NCBI RefSeq assembly: GCF_014649715.1
Contig: NZ_BMTO01000006.1
Location: 333,999 to 397,998, forward strand
DNA length: 64,000 nucleotides
Direction of reading: 5' to 3'
Origin: Streptomyces lateritius
GTDB taxonomy: Bacteria; Actinomycetota; Actinomycetes; Streptomycetales; Streptomycetaceae
The first letter of the stretch is position 1. Each line of letters starts with the position of its first letter. Shown piece after piece: positions 18,667 to 26,997 of this stretch. The position numbers and the translations under genes are program-made. The notes under the pieces are model-generated. The model was not told the origin of the DNA, made no database searches, and worked only from the letters and a program-made list of their open reading frames with translations.

Positions 18667-19989
18667 TCAGATCTGGCCGTCCTCCAGCATTTCGGTCACG
18701 AGCGCGGCGATCTGGGAGCGCTCGGAGCGGGTGAGTGTGACGTGGGCGAAGAGCGGATGGCCCTTCAGCTTCTCGACCACGGCCACGACTCCGTCGTACC
18801 GGCCGACCCTGAGGTTGTCGCGCTGGGCGACGTCATGGGTCAGCACCACGCGGGAGTTCGCGCCGATCCGGGACAGAACGGTCAGCAGGACGTTCCGTTC
18901 CAGGGACTGCGCCTCGTCCACGATGACGAACGCGTCGTGGAGGGAGCGGCCCCGGATGTGGGTGAGCGGCAGGACCTCCAGCATGCCGCGGCCCAGCACC
19001 TCCTCGATGACGTCCCGGCTCGCCACGGCCGAGAGCGTGTCGAAGACCGCCTGCGCCCAGGGGCTCATCTTCTCGGCCTCGCTGCCCGGCAGATAGCCGA
19101 GCTCCTGACCGCCGACCGCGTACAGCGGACGGAACACCATCACCTTCTGGTGCTGCCGGCGCTCCAGGACCGCCTCCAGGCCCGCGCAGAGCGCCAGCGC
19201 CGACTTGCCGGTGCCGGCCCGGCCGCCCATCGAGATGATGCCGACGTCCGGGTCGAGGAGCAGATCCAGCGCGATCCGCTGCTCGGCGCTGCGTCCGCGG
19301 ATGCCGAACGCCTCCCGGTCGCCCCGCACCAGACGGACGTTCCCCTCGGCCGTGATCCGGCCGAGCGCCCTGCCCCGCTCGGACTGCAGGACCAGGCCCG
19401 TGTGCACGGGCAGCTCGGCGGCCTCCGGGACGTACAGGGACTCCTGGTCGAAGAGGATGTCCACCTGATCGGCCCCGAGTGCCAGTTCGGACATTCCGGT
19501 CCAACCGGAGTCGGTGATGGCCAGTTCGGCGCGGTACTCCTCGGCGAGGAGACCGACCGAGGAGGCCTTGATGCGCAGCGGCAGGTCCTTGGAGACGACC
19601 GTGACGTCGTACCCCTCCGCCTGGAGATTGCGCGCGACAGCCAGGATCCGTGAGTCGTTGTCCCCCAACCGGTAGCCGGCCGGAAGCACGCCGGGGTCGG
19701 AATGGTTGAGTTCGACACGCAGCGTCCCGCCCAGGTCCCCGATGGGGAGCGGGGCGTCCAGGCGTCCGTACCGGACCCGGAAGTCGTCCAGGAGGCGTAG
19801 GGCCGCCCGGGCGAAGTAGCCGAGCTCGGGGTGGTGCCGCTTGGCCTCCAACTCGGTGACCACGACGATCGGGAGCACGACCTCGTGCTCGTCGAAGCGG
19901 GACACGGCGTTGGGGTCGGCCAGCAGGACGCTGGTGTCGAGAACGTAGGTGCGCCTGTCGGACAAGCGGCGCTTAGTGCTGGTCACCAC
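18667..19989 (-). CDS. PIN-PhoH family RNase/ATPase
   Basis: 440 residues. The N-terminal PIN nuclease domain (about 10-150) has the metal-binding acidic residues in '[12 protein letters not shown]', 'TELEAKR' and '[11 protein letters not shown]'. The C-terminal PhoH ATPase domain (about 235-435) has Walker A '[12 protein letters not shown]' and Walker B '[11 protein letters not shown]'. This fusion (PhoH2) is a sequence-specific RNA helicase and ribonuclease, known from mycobacteria, where it can be the toxin of a PhoAT module. No short antitoxin-like frame with a good start was seen immediately upstream. The GTG start is at 19989. Confidence 0.93.
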   Translation of the reverse strand: MVTSTKRRLSDRRTYVLDTSVLLADPNAVSRFDEHEVVLPIVVVTELEAKRHHPELGYFARAALRLLDDFRVRYGRLDAPLPIGDLGGTLRVELNHSDPGVLPAGYRLGDNDSRILAVARNLQAEGYDVTVVSKDLPLRIKASSVGLLAEEYRAELAITDSGWTGMSELALGADQVDILFDQESLYVPEAAELPVHTGLVLQSERGRALGRITAEGNVRLVRGDREAFGIRGRSAEQRIALDLLLDPDVGIISMGGRAGTGKSALALCAGLEAVLERRQHQKVMVFRPLYAVGGQELGYLPGSEAEKMSPWAQAVFDTLSAVASRDVIEEVLGRGMLEVLPLTHIRGRSLHDAFVIVDEAQSLERNVLLTVLSRIGANSRVVLTHDVAQRDNLRVGRYDGVVAVVEKLKGHPLFAHVTLTRSERSQIAALVTEMLEDGQI

Positions 19990-20189
19990 GGAAGGACAGA
20001 CCCCCTCTGAAGACCCCTGTGAGGTCGGGGTGCGACGGAATCGGTGTCGCTGCGGAATGGGACCGGGCTCTGGCCGCGAAGCAAGGGCCGAACGCCGGCC
20101 CTCCGCTTCGTCCGTACATGTCCTGCACGGTCGTCCTGGTGCAACGGGCCTCCCGGGTGGCGGTCTCCGTGCCGCTCACTCTGCAAGGG

Positions 20190-20227
20190 ATATGCCCTCG
20201 AAGGCCCGCTACCATGCGCGGGCATAT
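20190..20227. repeat. inverted repeat ATATGCCC...GGGCATAT
   Basis: An 8-bp perfect inverted repeat (20190-20197 with 20220-20227) with a 22-base spacer lies in the 297-base gap between the cis-prenyltransferase gene (leftward) and the PhoH-family gene. It could end the upstream transcript or be an operator of the PhoH promoter. Apart from this I see no coding signal or other structure in 19990-20286. Confidence 0.4.
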
Positions 20228-20286
20228 GACGACGCGTTCATGAACGCCAGGTGACCGCCGCCGGGGCGGGGCGGAGGCGCGGGAGG

Positions 20287-21048
20287 TCAGGTTCCGTAAC
20301 GCCGGTGCCGGGCCGCGTAGTCGCGCAGCGCCCGCAGGAAGTCGACCTTCCGGAAGGCCGGCCAGTGGACCTCACAGAAGTAGTACTCCGAGTGGGCGCT
20401 CTGCCACAGCATGAAACCGGACAGGCGCTGCTCGCCGCTGGTGCGGATCACCAGGTCGGGGTCGGGCTGCCCGCGCGTGTACAGGTGCTCGGAGATGTGT
20501 TCGACGTCGACGATCTCCGCGAGCTCCTCGAAGCTCGTCCCCTTGTCCGCGTGCTCCAGGAGCAGCGAGCGGACCGCGTCCGCGATCTCCTGGCGGCCGC
20601 CGTAGCCGACGGCGACGTTGACGAGTATCCCCGTGTTGTCGTGGGTGGCCTGCTGGGCCTCCTTCAGCACGGACTGGGTCCTGGCGGGCAGCAGGTCGAG
20701 GGTGCCCACGTGGTGGACCCGCCAGCGGCCGTCGGACGCGAGGGCGCGCACCGCGTCCTCGATGATGGCGAGCAGCGGGACGAGCTGCTCCTCGGGCCGG
20801 TTCAGGTTGTCCGTGGAGAGCATCCAGAGCGTGACGACCTCGACGTCGGTCTCGGCGCACCAGCCGAGCAGCTCCTGGATCTTGTCCGCGCCGGCCTTGT
20901 GCCCCTGCTCGGGGGTGCCTCCGGAGGCCTTGGCCCAGCGCCGGTTGCCGTCGAGGATCACGCCGATGTGCTTGGGCACCTGGTCGTGGTCGAGGCGGCC
21001 TTCCACCCGGCGTGCGTAGAGCCCGTACACCAGGTCGCGCAGGTTCAC
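20287..21048 (-). CDS. cis-prenyltransferase (isoprenyl diphosphate synthase, UppS-like)
   Basis: 253 residues. The diphosphate-binding Asp is in 'HIGVILDGNRRWAKA', and 'LWMLSTDNLNRP' and the C-terminal 'DPDLVIRTSGEQRLSGFMLWQ' and 'SEYYFCEVHWPAF' are the other conserved regions. It condenses isopentenyl diphosphate in cis onto an allylic primer to make the C50/C55 carrier lipid, or a shorter Z-product, for cell wall synthesis. GTG 21048 (MNLRDLVYGLYARR) is preferred because GGAGG lies 11 bases upstream; an ATG at 21066 has none. Streptomyces genomes carry more than one such gene, so I do not assign uppS. Confidence 0.92.
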   Translation of the reverse strand: MNLRDLVYGLYARRVEGRLDHDQVPKHIGVILDGNRRWAKASGGTPEQGHKAGADKIQELLGWCAETDVEVVTLWMLSTDNLNRPEEQLVPLLAIIEDAVRALASDGRWRVHHVGTLDLLPARTQSVLKEAQQATHDNTGILVNVAVGYGGRQEIADAVRSLLLEHADKGTSFEELAEIVDVEHISEHLYTRGQPDPDLVIRTSGEQRLSGFMLWQSAHSEYYFCEVHWPAFRKVDFLRALRDYAARHRRYGT

Positions 21049-21158
21049 TGTTCTTAACCCCTCCATGCCGCGGCGGTCCCCGAAGCCGCCACATTACTGC
21101 GCACCGGTCAAAGGCTCCCAGCCCGGGACTGTCACAAGTCCGTGATAAGCAGAGATAC

Positions 21159-22196
21159 GTGACTGACGCCTCCCCGTACCGCGCCTCCGCAAACCGCTAC
21201 GACCACATGGAGTACCGCCGCACCGGCCGCAGCGGGCTCAAGCTTCCCGCCGTCTCGCTCGGCCTGTGGCACAACTTCGGCGACGACCGCGCGCTCGACT
21301 CGCAGCGCGCGATCCTGCGCCGCGCCTTCGACCTCGGCGTGACCCACTTCGACCTGGCGAACAACTACGGGCCGCCGCCCGGATCGGCCGAGCTGAACTT
21401 CGGCAAGCTCTTCGCCCAGGACTTCGCGCCGTACCGGGACGAGCTGATCGTCTCGACGAAGGCCGGCTATCTGATGCACCCCGGCCCGTACGGCGAGTGG
21501 GGCTCCCGCAAGTATCTGCTGTCCTCGCTCGACGCCTCCCTGAAGCGGATGGGTCTCGACCACGTCGACATCTTCTACTCGCACCGCTTCGACCCCCACA
21601 CCCCGCTGGAGGAGACGATGGGGGCCCTGGCCTCCGCCGTCCAGCAGGGCAAGGCGCTGTACGTCGGTGTCTCCTCGTACACCAGCGAGCAGACCGCCGA
21701 GGCCGCCGGGATCCTCAAGGACATGGGTGTCCCCGCCCTCATCCACCAGCCGTCGTACTCGATGATCAACCGCTGGACCGAGGACGACGCCCTCCTCGAC
21801 ACGCTGGAGGCGGCCGGCATGGGCTGCATCGCCTTCGTGCCGCTGGCGCAGGGGCTGCTCACCAACAAGTACCTGAAGGGCATCCCGGAGGGTTCGCGGG
21901 CCACGCAGGGCAAGTCCCTCGACCCGAACCTGCTCTCCGACGAGGTGCTGCGGCGACTGCGCGGCCTCGCGGACATCGCCGAGCGCCGCGGGCAGTCGCT
22001 GGCCCAGCTGGCGCTGTCGTGGGTGCTGCGCGACGAGCGGATGACCTCCGCGCTGATCGGCGCGTCCAGCGTCGGGCAGCTGGAGGAGAACGTGGCAGCG
22101 CTGTCCGGCCCGCCGCTGACGGCGGAGGAGCTGAAGGAGATCGACTCCTTCGCGGTGGACACCGAGGGCACCAACATCTGGGCCGGCCGGAGCTGA
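21159..22196 (+). CDS. aldo/keto reductase (YghZ-like)
   Basis: 345 residues, single TIM-barrel domain. Catalytic residues appear in the usual order: Asp and Tyr in 'FDLANNYGPPPGSAE', Lys in 'LIVSTKAGYLM', and His in 'DIFYSHRFDPHTP'. 'ALIGASSVGQLEENVAAL' near the C-terminus binds the NADPH phosphate. The Gly/Pro-rich 'NNYGPPPGSAE' is typical of the L-glyceraldehyde-3-phosphate reductase group, which removes toxic aldehydes. The GTG at 21159 fits family starts. It is divergent from the prenyltransferase gene, sharing 110 bases of control region. Confidence 0.93.
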   Translation: MTDASPYRASANRYDHMEYRRTGRSGLKLPAVSLGLWHNFGDDRALDSQRAILRRAFDLGVTHFDLANNYGPPPGSAELNFGKLFAQDFAPYRDELIVSTKAGYLMHPGPYGEWGSRKYLLSSLDASLKRMGLDHVDIFYSHRFDPHTPLEETMGALASAVQQGKALYVGVSSYTSEQTAEAAGILKDMGVPALIHQPSYSMINRWTEDDALLDTLEAAGMGCIAFVPLAQGLLTNKYLKGIPEGSRATQGKSLDPNLLSDEVLRRLRGLADIAERRGQSLAQLALSWVLRDERMTSALIGASSVGQLEENVAALSGPPLTAEELKEIDSFAVDTEGTNIWAGRS

Positions 22197-22257
22197 GGCC
22201 ACCGCGCGGCGCAGCCGGGCGAACGAAAGCCGCGCGAGCCGCCGGGGGGACGAAAAA

Positions 22258-22292
22258 CGGGCCGGTCCGTGGGGGGGATACGGACCGGCCCG
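22258..22292. terminator. bidirectional terminator
   Basis: A 13-bp perfect stem (22258-22270 with 22280-22292), loop GGGGGGGAT. It lies 62 bases after the aldo/keto reductase stop. On the minus strand it is followed by TTTTT, giving a classical terminator for leftward transcription from the HxlR gene. Confidence 0.85.
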
Positions 22293-22502
22293 AGGGGGGG
22301 TTTCCACCATAACCCTTCGTAAGTCGTGCTGTGTGCCACCCTGCGCCGACGGATTGCCCTGAAGCCCCTGGAGCCCTGCTGCGACAAGGGTTGCGGGGCC
22401 CGTGGCGGCTTTGCGCCCCGGCGTGGCGGCGGGTTTCGTACCTCCCAAGGGGGACCCTCGGTGACGGGCCCCCGGTTGACGCCCCCAGGCCGGTCGGGCC
22501 GG
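22293..22502. other. non-coding gap after HxlR gene
   Basis: Of the 306 bases between the two stop codons, the left part is the terminator. The remaining 210 bases have no frame with coding bias. AACCCTT at 22311-22317 and AAGGGTT at 22387-22393 could pair, so the leftward transcript has a long, possibly folded 3' end. Nothing else is seen. Confidence 0.4.
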
Positions 22503-22856
22503 TCAGGCCGCCTGCTCGGCCTTGCGGGCGAGGATCTCCTTCATGAACCGGTCGCCCCACTCCCCCAGCGGCAGCAGCGCCGTGTTCAGCTCCTCGCCGA
22601 GCGTGGTCAGGGAGTACTCCACCCGGGGCGGGACCTCCTGGTAGACCTCGCGGTGCACGATGCCGTCCGCCTCCAGCTCGCGCAGCTGCTGGATCAGCAC
22701 CTTCTCGCTCACACCGGTGATATGCCGCCTGAGCTCACCGAAGCGGGTTGTGCCGTGGGCGTGCAGCGCCCACAGGATGAGCGGCTTCCACTTGCCGCCC
22801 ACGACGTCGACGGCCGCGTCGAGCCCGCAGTCGTACCCCGTCTTCCCCTTGGCCAT
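22503..22856 (-). CDS. HxlR-family transcriptional regulator
   Basis: 117 residues, a winged-helix protein with the family's conserved Cys in 'GYDCGLDAAVDVVGGKWKPL' and the recognition region 'ITGVSEKVLIQQLRELEADG'. The wing follows at 'REVYQEVPPRVEYSLTTLGEEL'. HxlR proteins respond to formaldehyde, quinones or thiol stress, often through that N-terminal Cys. The ATG at 22856 has GAGGAG 6 bases upstream; the much longer open frame upstream lacks family similarity. It is divergent from a winged-helix gene 78 bases away. Confidence 0.93.
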   Translation of the reverse strand: MAKGKTGYDCGLDAAVDVVGGKWKPLILWALHAHGTTRFGELRRHITGVSEKVLIQQLRELEADGIVHREVYQEVPPRVEYSLTTLGEELNTALLPLGEWGDRFMKEILARKAEQAA

Positions 22857-22921
22857 CGCCAACTCCTCGATTCGTCCCGACTGTTCGGTCAAGGCGGACA
22901 GCATCCGACCTATTCCGGCCC

Positions 22922-22927
22922 TACCGT
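22922..22927 (+). promoter_or_regulatory. -10 box TACCGT, leaderless start
   Basis: TACCGT lies 7 bases before the ATG at 22935 and no ribosome site is present, so the winged-helix gene is probably transcribed without a leader. Confidence 0.5.
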
Positions 22928-22934
22928 CGAGGGC

Positions 22935-24095
22935 ATGACGACCACCCCACCACACGTCGGCTGGGCCGAGGCCGACGCCCGCAGAATCCACCGGCAGTTC
23001 CTGGACGAGCCGGCCGGAACCACACCGGCCGAGGTGACCGCCGCGATGCTCGGCGCGCACGCCCAGGTCCTCTCGGCCGCCGAGCTGTCCGTGGCGCTGC
23101 GCACGGCGAAGGCGACCCGTGCGGATGTGCGGTCCGCGCTCCGGGAGGAGCGGACGCTGATCAAGACGTACGGCCCGCGCGGCACCGTGCATCTGCTGCC
23201 CGCCGCCGACCTGCCGCTGTGGACGGGGGCGCTCTCCGCGATCCCCGCCGGTACGAGCCCGATGCCGGCGGACGTACGGATGACGGCGGCCCAGACGGAC
23301 GAGGTGGTGGCGGCGATCGCGGACGCGCTGACCGGCGCCGAGCTGACCGTGGACGAACTGACGGACGCGATCGTGGCGCGCACCGGCCCGTGGGCGGGCG
23401 ACCGGGTGATGGATGCCTTCCAGGACAAGTGGCCCCGCTGGCGCCAGGTCACGCACACGGCCGCACACCGAGGGGTCCTGTGCTTCGGCGCGGACCGGGG
23501 CCGGAAGGTCACGTACACCAATCCCGGCGTACGGCCCGCCGAGGGGACGGCGGCGCTCGGGGAACTGGTGGAGCGTTACCTCCACGCGTACGGCCCCGCG
23601 ACCCCGAAGCACTTCGCCAAGTGGCTGGCGGCGCCGGGCGGCTGGGCGGGCGAGCTGTTCGCCGCGCTGGCCGGGGAGGGCCGGATCGAGGAGGTCTCCT
23701 TCGAGGGCGACCCGGCATGGGTCGCCGCCGGGGACACGGAGTTCCCGGACGTGCCGGCGCGCGGGGTGCGGCTGCTGCCGTACTTCGACGCGTTCACGAT
23801 CGCCTCACAGCCGCGCGAGCGCCTCTTCCCGGGAGAGGCGTACGGCCGGGCCCTGGCGGGCGGGCAGGCGGGGAACTTCCCGGTGCTGCTGGTCGACGGG
23901 ACGGTCGCCGGGGTGTGGCACCAGCGGCGGTCGGGAAAGCGGATCGCGGTCACGGTCGAGCCGCTGCCCTCGGCGGAGAGACCGGTCGCGGCGCGGCTGG
24001 GGGAGCTGACGGAGCAGGCGGAGCGGGTGGGTGCGGTCCTGGAGGGGACGGCGGAGCTGACGGTGGGGCCGGTGGCGGTGGGCCCGCACGCGTGA
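22935..24095 (+). CDS. winged-helix DNA-binding domain protein (HTH_42/YcaQ-like)
   Basis: 386 residues. The family pattern is clear: an N-terminal helical segment with 'GWAEADARRIHRQFL', 'IKTYGPRGTVHLLPAADL', a central 'GWAGELFAALAGEGRIEEV', then 'ARGVRLLPYFDAFTIASQPR' and the C-terminal 'AGVWHQRRSGKRIAVTVEPL'. Proteins of this fold include the DNA glycosylases AlkX/YcaQ and AlkZ that unhook interstrand crosslinks; the catalytic QxQ/QxD pair of those enzymes is not evident here, so activity is uncertain. It ends 31 bases before a convergent gene. Confidence 0.85.
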   Translation: MTTTPPHVGWAEADARRIHRQFLDEPAGTTPAEVTAAMLGAHAQVLSAAELSVALRTAKATRADVRSALREERTLIKTYGPRGTVHLLPAADLPLWTGALSAIPAGTSPMPADVRMTAAQTDEVVAAIADALTGAELTVDELTDAIVARTGPWAGDRVMDAFQDKWPRWRQVTHTAAHRGVLCFGADRGRKVTYTNPGVRPAEGTAALGELVERYLHAYGPATPKHFAKWLAAPGGWAGELFAALAGEGRIEEVSFEGDPAWVAAGDTEFPDVPARGVRLLPYFDAFTIASQPRERLFPGEAYGRALAGGQAGNFPVLLVDGTVAGVWHQRRSGKRIAVTVEPLPSAERPVAARLGELTEQAERVGAVLEGTAELTVGPVAVGPHA

Positions 24096-24126
24096 GGGGT
24101 GCCCTCGAACGGGGCCGCTTGACGGG

Positions 24127-25650
24127 TCAGCGAGTCGCTCCCGGTCTCGGCCGGGTCGGCCGGTGGAGGAGCGTCAGGCCGTCGCGGTGGGCGACCAGCT
24201 CATAGCCGTGCCGCTCGCGCGCCGCCTTCAGCTCGGCCTCCTGCTGCTCGATCGGGTAGGGCCAGTGGCCGGTCTTGTACGGCCACGCCTCCGGCGCCTG
24301 GGCGTCGTGGAGGATCCACTCCGTGGTGGGCGGCGGGAAGACCGTGCGGTCGTACCGGTAGAGCTCGTTGTCGACCGGGAAGGTCGGGAAGACGACGACC
24401 GTGCACCGCGAAGTGAGCTGGGGGATCAGCCGGTTGGAGGCGGCGACGGTGGCGCCGTCCGGGATCTTGGCGAGCAGCTCGCGGGCCGCCTCGATGTGCG
24501 GGGTGGTCCGCCAGGTGGCCCGCTGGGCGAGCTGGGCCAGCGGGAAGGACGGGATCATCACCGCCGTCACGGCGAGCACGGTGGCCAGCGAGGCGCGGAC
24601 GTGGCGGGCGGCGAGCGGGTGGCCGGCGCGGCGCCAGACGGCGAGCGCGTCGATCAGCCCGGCGAAGACGACCGGCATGAGGATCGCGCTGTAGTGGAAG
24701 GCCGTGCCCCAGTGGAAGCCGTTCTCGGAGACCATCCGCCAGGCGAGGGTGGGGACGGCGATCAGCGAGAGCGGTGAGCGCAGGGCGAGCAGCGCGGACG
24801 GGGCGAAGACCAGGACCAGGGTCATGGCCTTGATGTCGGGGCGCAAGGCGTCGAGCGGGGCGTGGGCGAGGGTGGAGAGCAGCGAGCCGTAGCCGTCGGA
24901 CAGGTTGCCGCCGTGGGCGTAGTCGCCGCCGGGGTTGAAGGCGGGCAGCAGGAGCTTGATCTCGATCAGCGAGCCGATCAGCCCGGCGGCGGCCGTCGCG
25001 ACCCCGAGCCGGCGCGGTCCCTTGACGGCGATGTACACACCGACGGCGGCGAGGGTGAGACCCAGGTCCTCCTTGATCAGGAGCAGGGGCGCGGCCCAGG
25101 CGACGGCATGTCCCCATCGGCGGCGGCCGAGGGCTTCCAGGGAGTGGGCGAGCAGCGGTACGGCGAGGGCCACCTCGTGGAAGTCGAAGGCGGCGGCCGA
25201 GGCGATGCCCCAGCTGAGGCCGTAGCCGGCGGCGACCACATGAGCGGCCCGGCGGCCGAGCACCCGCAGGGCCCAGCGGGCGAGGGGGACGACGGCGAGT
25301 GCGAGAAGGGCGGACTGGGCGATCAGCAGGCAGAGGGGGGAGGGCCAGATCCGGTAGAGGGGCGCGAGGGCGGCGAGGAGAGGGTGGAAGTGGTCGCCGA
25401 GGAGGTTGAAGCCGGGGCCGCGCAAAGGGACGACGGGGGCGCGCAGTTCGGCGTAGGCGCGGACGGCCTGCTCGAAGATGCCCAGGTCGTATCCGGTGGT
25501 GCGGAGGAGGACGTGCCGGCGCACGGCGACGGTCGCGTAGAGGAGGCACAGGGCGGCGGCCCACGCCCAGGGCAGCAGGGCGGACGCCCTCCGGGGCAGC
25601 CGGAGGACCGCTGGAACGACCTGAATGCTTCTGTCTGCAATTGTCCGCAT
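24127..25650 (-). CDS. DUF2079 multi-pass membrane protein
   Basis: 507 residues with about ten membrane helices. The DUF2079 signatures 'TGYDLGIFEQAVRAYA' and 'LLGDHFHPLLAALAPLY' follow the first helix, with 'FDFHEVALAVPLLA' and 'LLIKEDLGLTL' after the middle helices. The C-terminal about 110 residues form a soluble extracytoplasmic domain. The fold resembles GT-C glycosyltransferases that use polyprenyl-phosphate sugars, with the Asp-His region near the first loop as the likely catalytic site, but no member has an assigned reaction that I can name. Confidence 0.9.
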   Translation of the reverse strand: MRTIADRSIQVVPAVLRLPRRASALLPWAWAAALCLLYATVAVRRHVLLRTTGYDLGIFEQAVRAYAELRAPVVPLRGPGFNLLGDHFHPLLAALAPLYRIWPSPLCLLIAQSALLALAVVPLARWALRVLGRRAAHVVAAGYGLSWGIASAAAFDFHEVALAVPLLAHSLEALGRRRWGHAVAWAAPLLLIKEDLGLTLAAVGVYIAVKGPRRLGVATAAAGLIGSLIEIKLLLPAFNPGGDYAHGGNLSDGYGSLLSTLAHAPLDALRPDIKAMTLVLVFAPSALLALRSPLSLIAVPTLAWRMVSENGFHWGTAFHYSAILMPVVFAGLIDALAVWRRAGHPLAARHVRASLATVLAVTAVMIPSFPLAQLAQRATWRTTPHIEAARELLAKIPDGATVAASNRLIPQLTSRCTVVVFPTFPVDNELYRYDRTVFPPPTTEWILHDAQAPEAWPYKTGHWPYPIEQQEAELKAARERHGYELVAHRDGLTLLHRPTRPRPGATR

Positions 25651-25658
25651 GTGACGGG

Positions 25659-25664
25659 ATGCTA
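25659..25664 (-). promoter_or_regulatory. -10 box TAGCAT, leaderless start
   Basis: On the minus strand TAGCAT lies 8 bases before the ATG of the DUF2079 gene (25650), with no ribosome site, consistent with a leaderless transcript. Confidence 0.5.
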
Positions 25665-25675
25665 GGACGGGAACC

Positions 25676-26554
25676 TCAGGGGGTGGCGGAGAGCGCGCCG
25701 AGGACCAGCCCGAGCAGGGCCCCGCCGAGCATGAAGGGGCCGAACGGGATGGCTGAGGTGCGGCTTCCGCGCCGGGCGAGGACCAGCCCGAGCCCGTAGA
25801 GCGCGCCGAGGAGAAAGCCCGCGAACGTACCGGCGAAGAGGACGCCCCAGCCGTACCAGCCGAGAGCGGCGCCGAGGGAGAGGGCGAGTTTCACGTCGCC
25901 GAAGCCCATGCCGGTCGGGTGGATCAGGAACAGGGCGAAGTATCCGCCGCCGAGGGCGAGTGCCCCGAACAGCGCGTGGAGCCAGGAGCCGCCGTCGTAC
26001 GGCAGGAGTTCGGCGACGGCCAGGAGCAGCGGGGTGGCGGCGGCGAGCGGGAGGGTGAGCTGGTCGGGCAACCGGTGCACGCGGACGTCGACCGTCGCCA
26101 GGAGCAGGGCGAAGGGCGCGGACAGCAGCCAGACGACCAGCTCGGGGCGGGGGCCGTTCGCCAGGGCGAGGGTGGCGCAGGTGAGACCGGTGAGGAGGGG
26201 GGCGGTGATCGGGCGCCGGAGGGGCGCGGGAGTGGGTTCCGGGGTGGCGTCGAGGGTGGATCCGGGGGTGGTGGTGCCGGGCGCGGTCGCAGGCCCGGAC
26301 GTGGGCGCTGTTCCGGGCGGCGCGGGGGAGGCGGGTGGCGCGGGGGAGGCGGCTTCGGTGGTGCAGGTGCGGCAGGCCGGTGTGCCGAGCCAGCCGCCGG
26401 CGGGCCCCGCGAGGGTGTGCCCCGCCGGGCAGGTGTCCCGCCATCGCCGGTCCGGCTCGACGGAGAGCCGGTACGCCGCGCGCGGGATGAGCAGCCCGGT
26501 GGCGGCGCCCCACAGGGCGGCGACGGCGATCAGCGTGGCGTACACGCGCGGCAC
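25676..26554 (-). CDS. type IV prepilin peptidase (A24 family, FppA/PilD-like)
   Basis: 292 residues with about seven membrane helices. The two catalytic aspartates are in 'ATVDVRVHRLPDQLTL' and 'TGMGFGDVKLALSLGAALG' (the GxGDxK motif). The N-terminal part keeps three cysteines ('DTCPAGHT', 'PACRTC'), a degenerate version of the CPxC pairs of full PilD, followed by a Pro/Ala/Thr linker (about 75-115); the methylase part is therefore probably not functional. It would cleave the Flp pilin and TadE-like proteins of the Tad locus 2 kb away. GTG 26554 follows a G-rich tract; GTG 26545 is possible. Confidence 0.9.
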   Translation of the reverse strand: MPRVYATLIAVAALWGAATGLLIPRAAYRLSVEPDRRWRDTCPAGHTLAGPAGGWLGTPACRTCTTEAASPAPPASPAPPGTAPTSGPATAPGTTTPGSTLDATPEPTPAPLRRPITAPLLTGLTCATLALANGPRPELVVWLLSAPFALLLATVDVRVHRLPDQLTLPLAAATPLLLAVAELLPYDGGSWLHALFGALALGGGYFALFLIHPTGMGFGDVKLALSLGAALGWYGWGVLFAGTFAGFLLGALYGLGLVLARRGSRTSAIPFGPFMLGGALLGLVLGALSATP

Positions 26555-26571
26555 CCTACCCCCCCTGCCGC

Positions 26572-26577
26572 TACGTT
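26572..26577 (+). promoter_or_regulatory. -10 box TACGTT in a 29-base divergent gap
   Basis: TACGTT lies 6 bases before ATG 26584. Only 29 bases separate the divergent prepilin peptidase and DUF192 starts, so their promoters must overlap or lie inside each other's coding sequence. Confidence 0.45.
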
Positions 26578-26583
26578 CTCCCC

Positions 26584-26997
26584 ATGGGGAAAACAGGCAG
26601 TGCGGGAGGTCCGGGCGGTGCCGGGAGTCGGGGCAGTGCGGGGAGATGGCGGGACGGGACCGGCGCACTCGCGGTCCCCGAGGGGGCGGTCGACCTGGAG
26701 ATCGCGGCCTCCTACCGCGCGCGGCGGCGCGGTCTGCTCGGCCGGGACGGGATCACGGGCGCGCTGCTGATCACACCGACCAACAGCGTGCACACCTTCG
26801 GCATGCGCTTCACCATCGACGTGGCCTACCTGGACCGCCACTTCACGGTCCTCGACGTGGTGACCATGAAGCCGGGCCGGCTCGGCATGATCCGGCCGCG
26901 CGGCCGGCACGTGCTGGAGGCGGAGGGCGGCGCGATGGCGGGCTGGGGGCTGCGGCCGGGGGTGCGGGTCACGGCGGTCCCGGACCGAGCAGCGTGA
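26584..26997 (+). CDS. DUF192 protein
   Basis: 137 residues. A Gly/Ser-rich N-terminus of about 30 residues precedes the DUF192 beta domain, recognised by 'YRARRRGLLGRDGITGALL', 'TNSVHTFGMRFTIDVAYLD' and 'GMIRPRGRHVLEAEGGAM'. The conserved 'HTFGMRFTIDV' is the family hallmark. No catalytic role is known; members occur free or exported in many bacteria. Its last 29 bases overlap the end of the convergent mannosyltransferase-like gene. The downstream position of the domain leaves room for a later start near residue 24. Confidence 0.85.
   Translation: MGKTGSAGGPGGAGSRGSAGRWRDGTGALAVPEGAVDLEIAASYRARRRGLLGRDGITGALLITPTNSVHTFGMRFTIDVAYLDRHFTVLDVVTMKPGRLGMIRPRGRHVLEAEGGAMAGWGLRPGVRVTAVPDRAA

Noticed and set aside
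19990..20286. A PhoAT-type antitoxin gene before the PIN-PhoH gene
   Set aside because: Short frames exist but none has a ribosome site, coupling overlap or antitoxin-like sequence in the right direction.
26221..26364. Pro/Ala/Thr low-complexity stretch in the prepilin peptidase as evidence of a frameshift
   Set aside because: The frame is continuous and both sides belong to the same protein; it reads as a linker after the reduced Cys domain.
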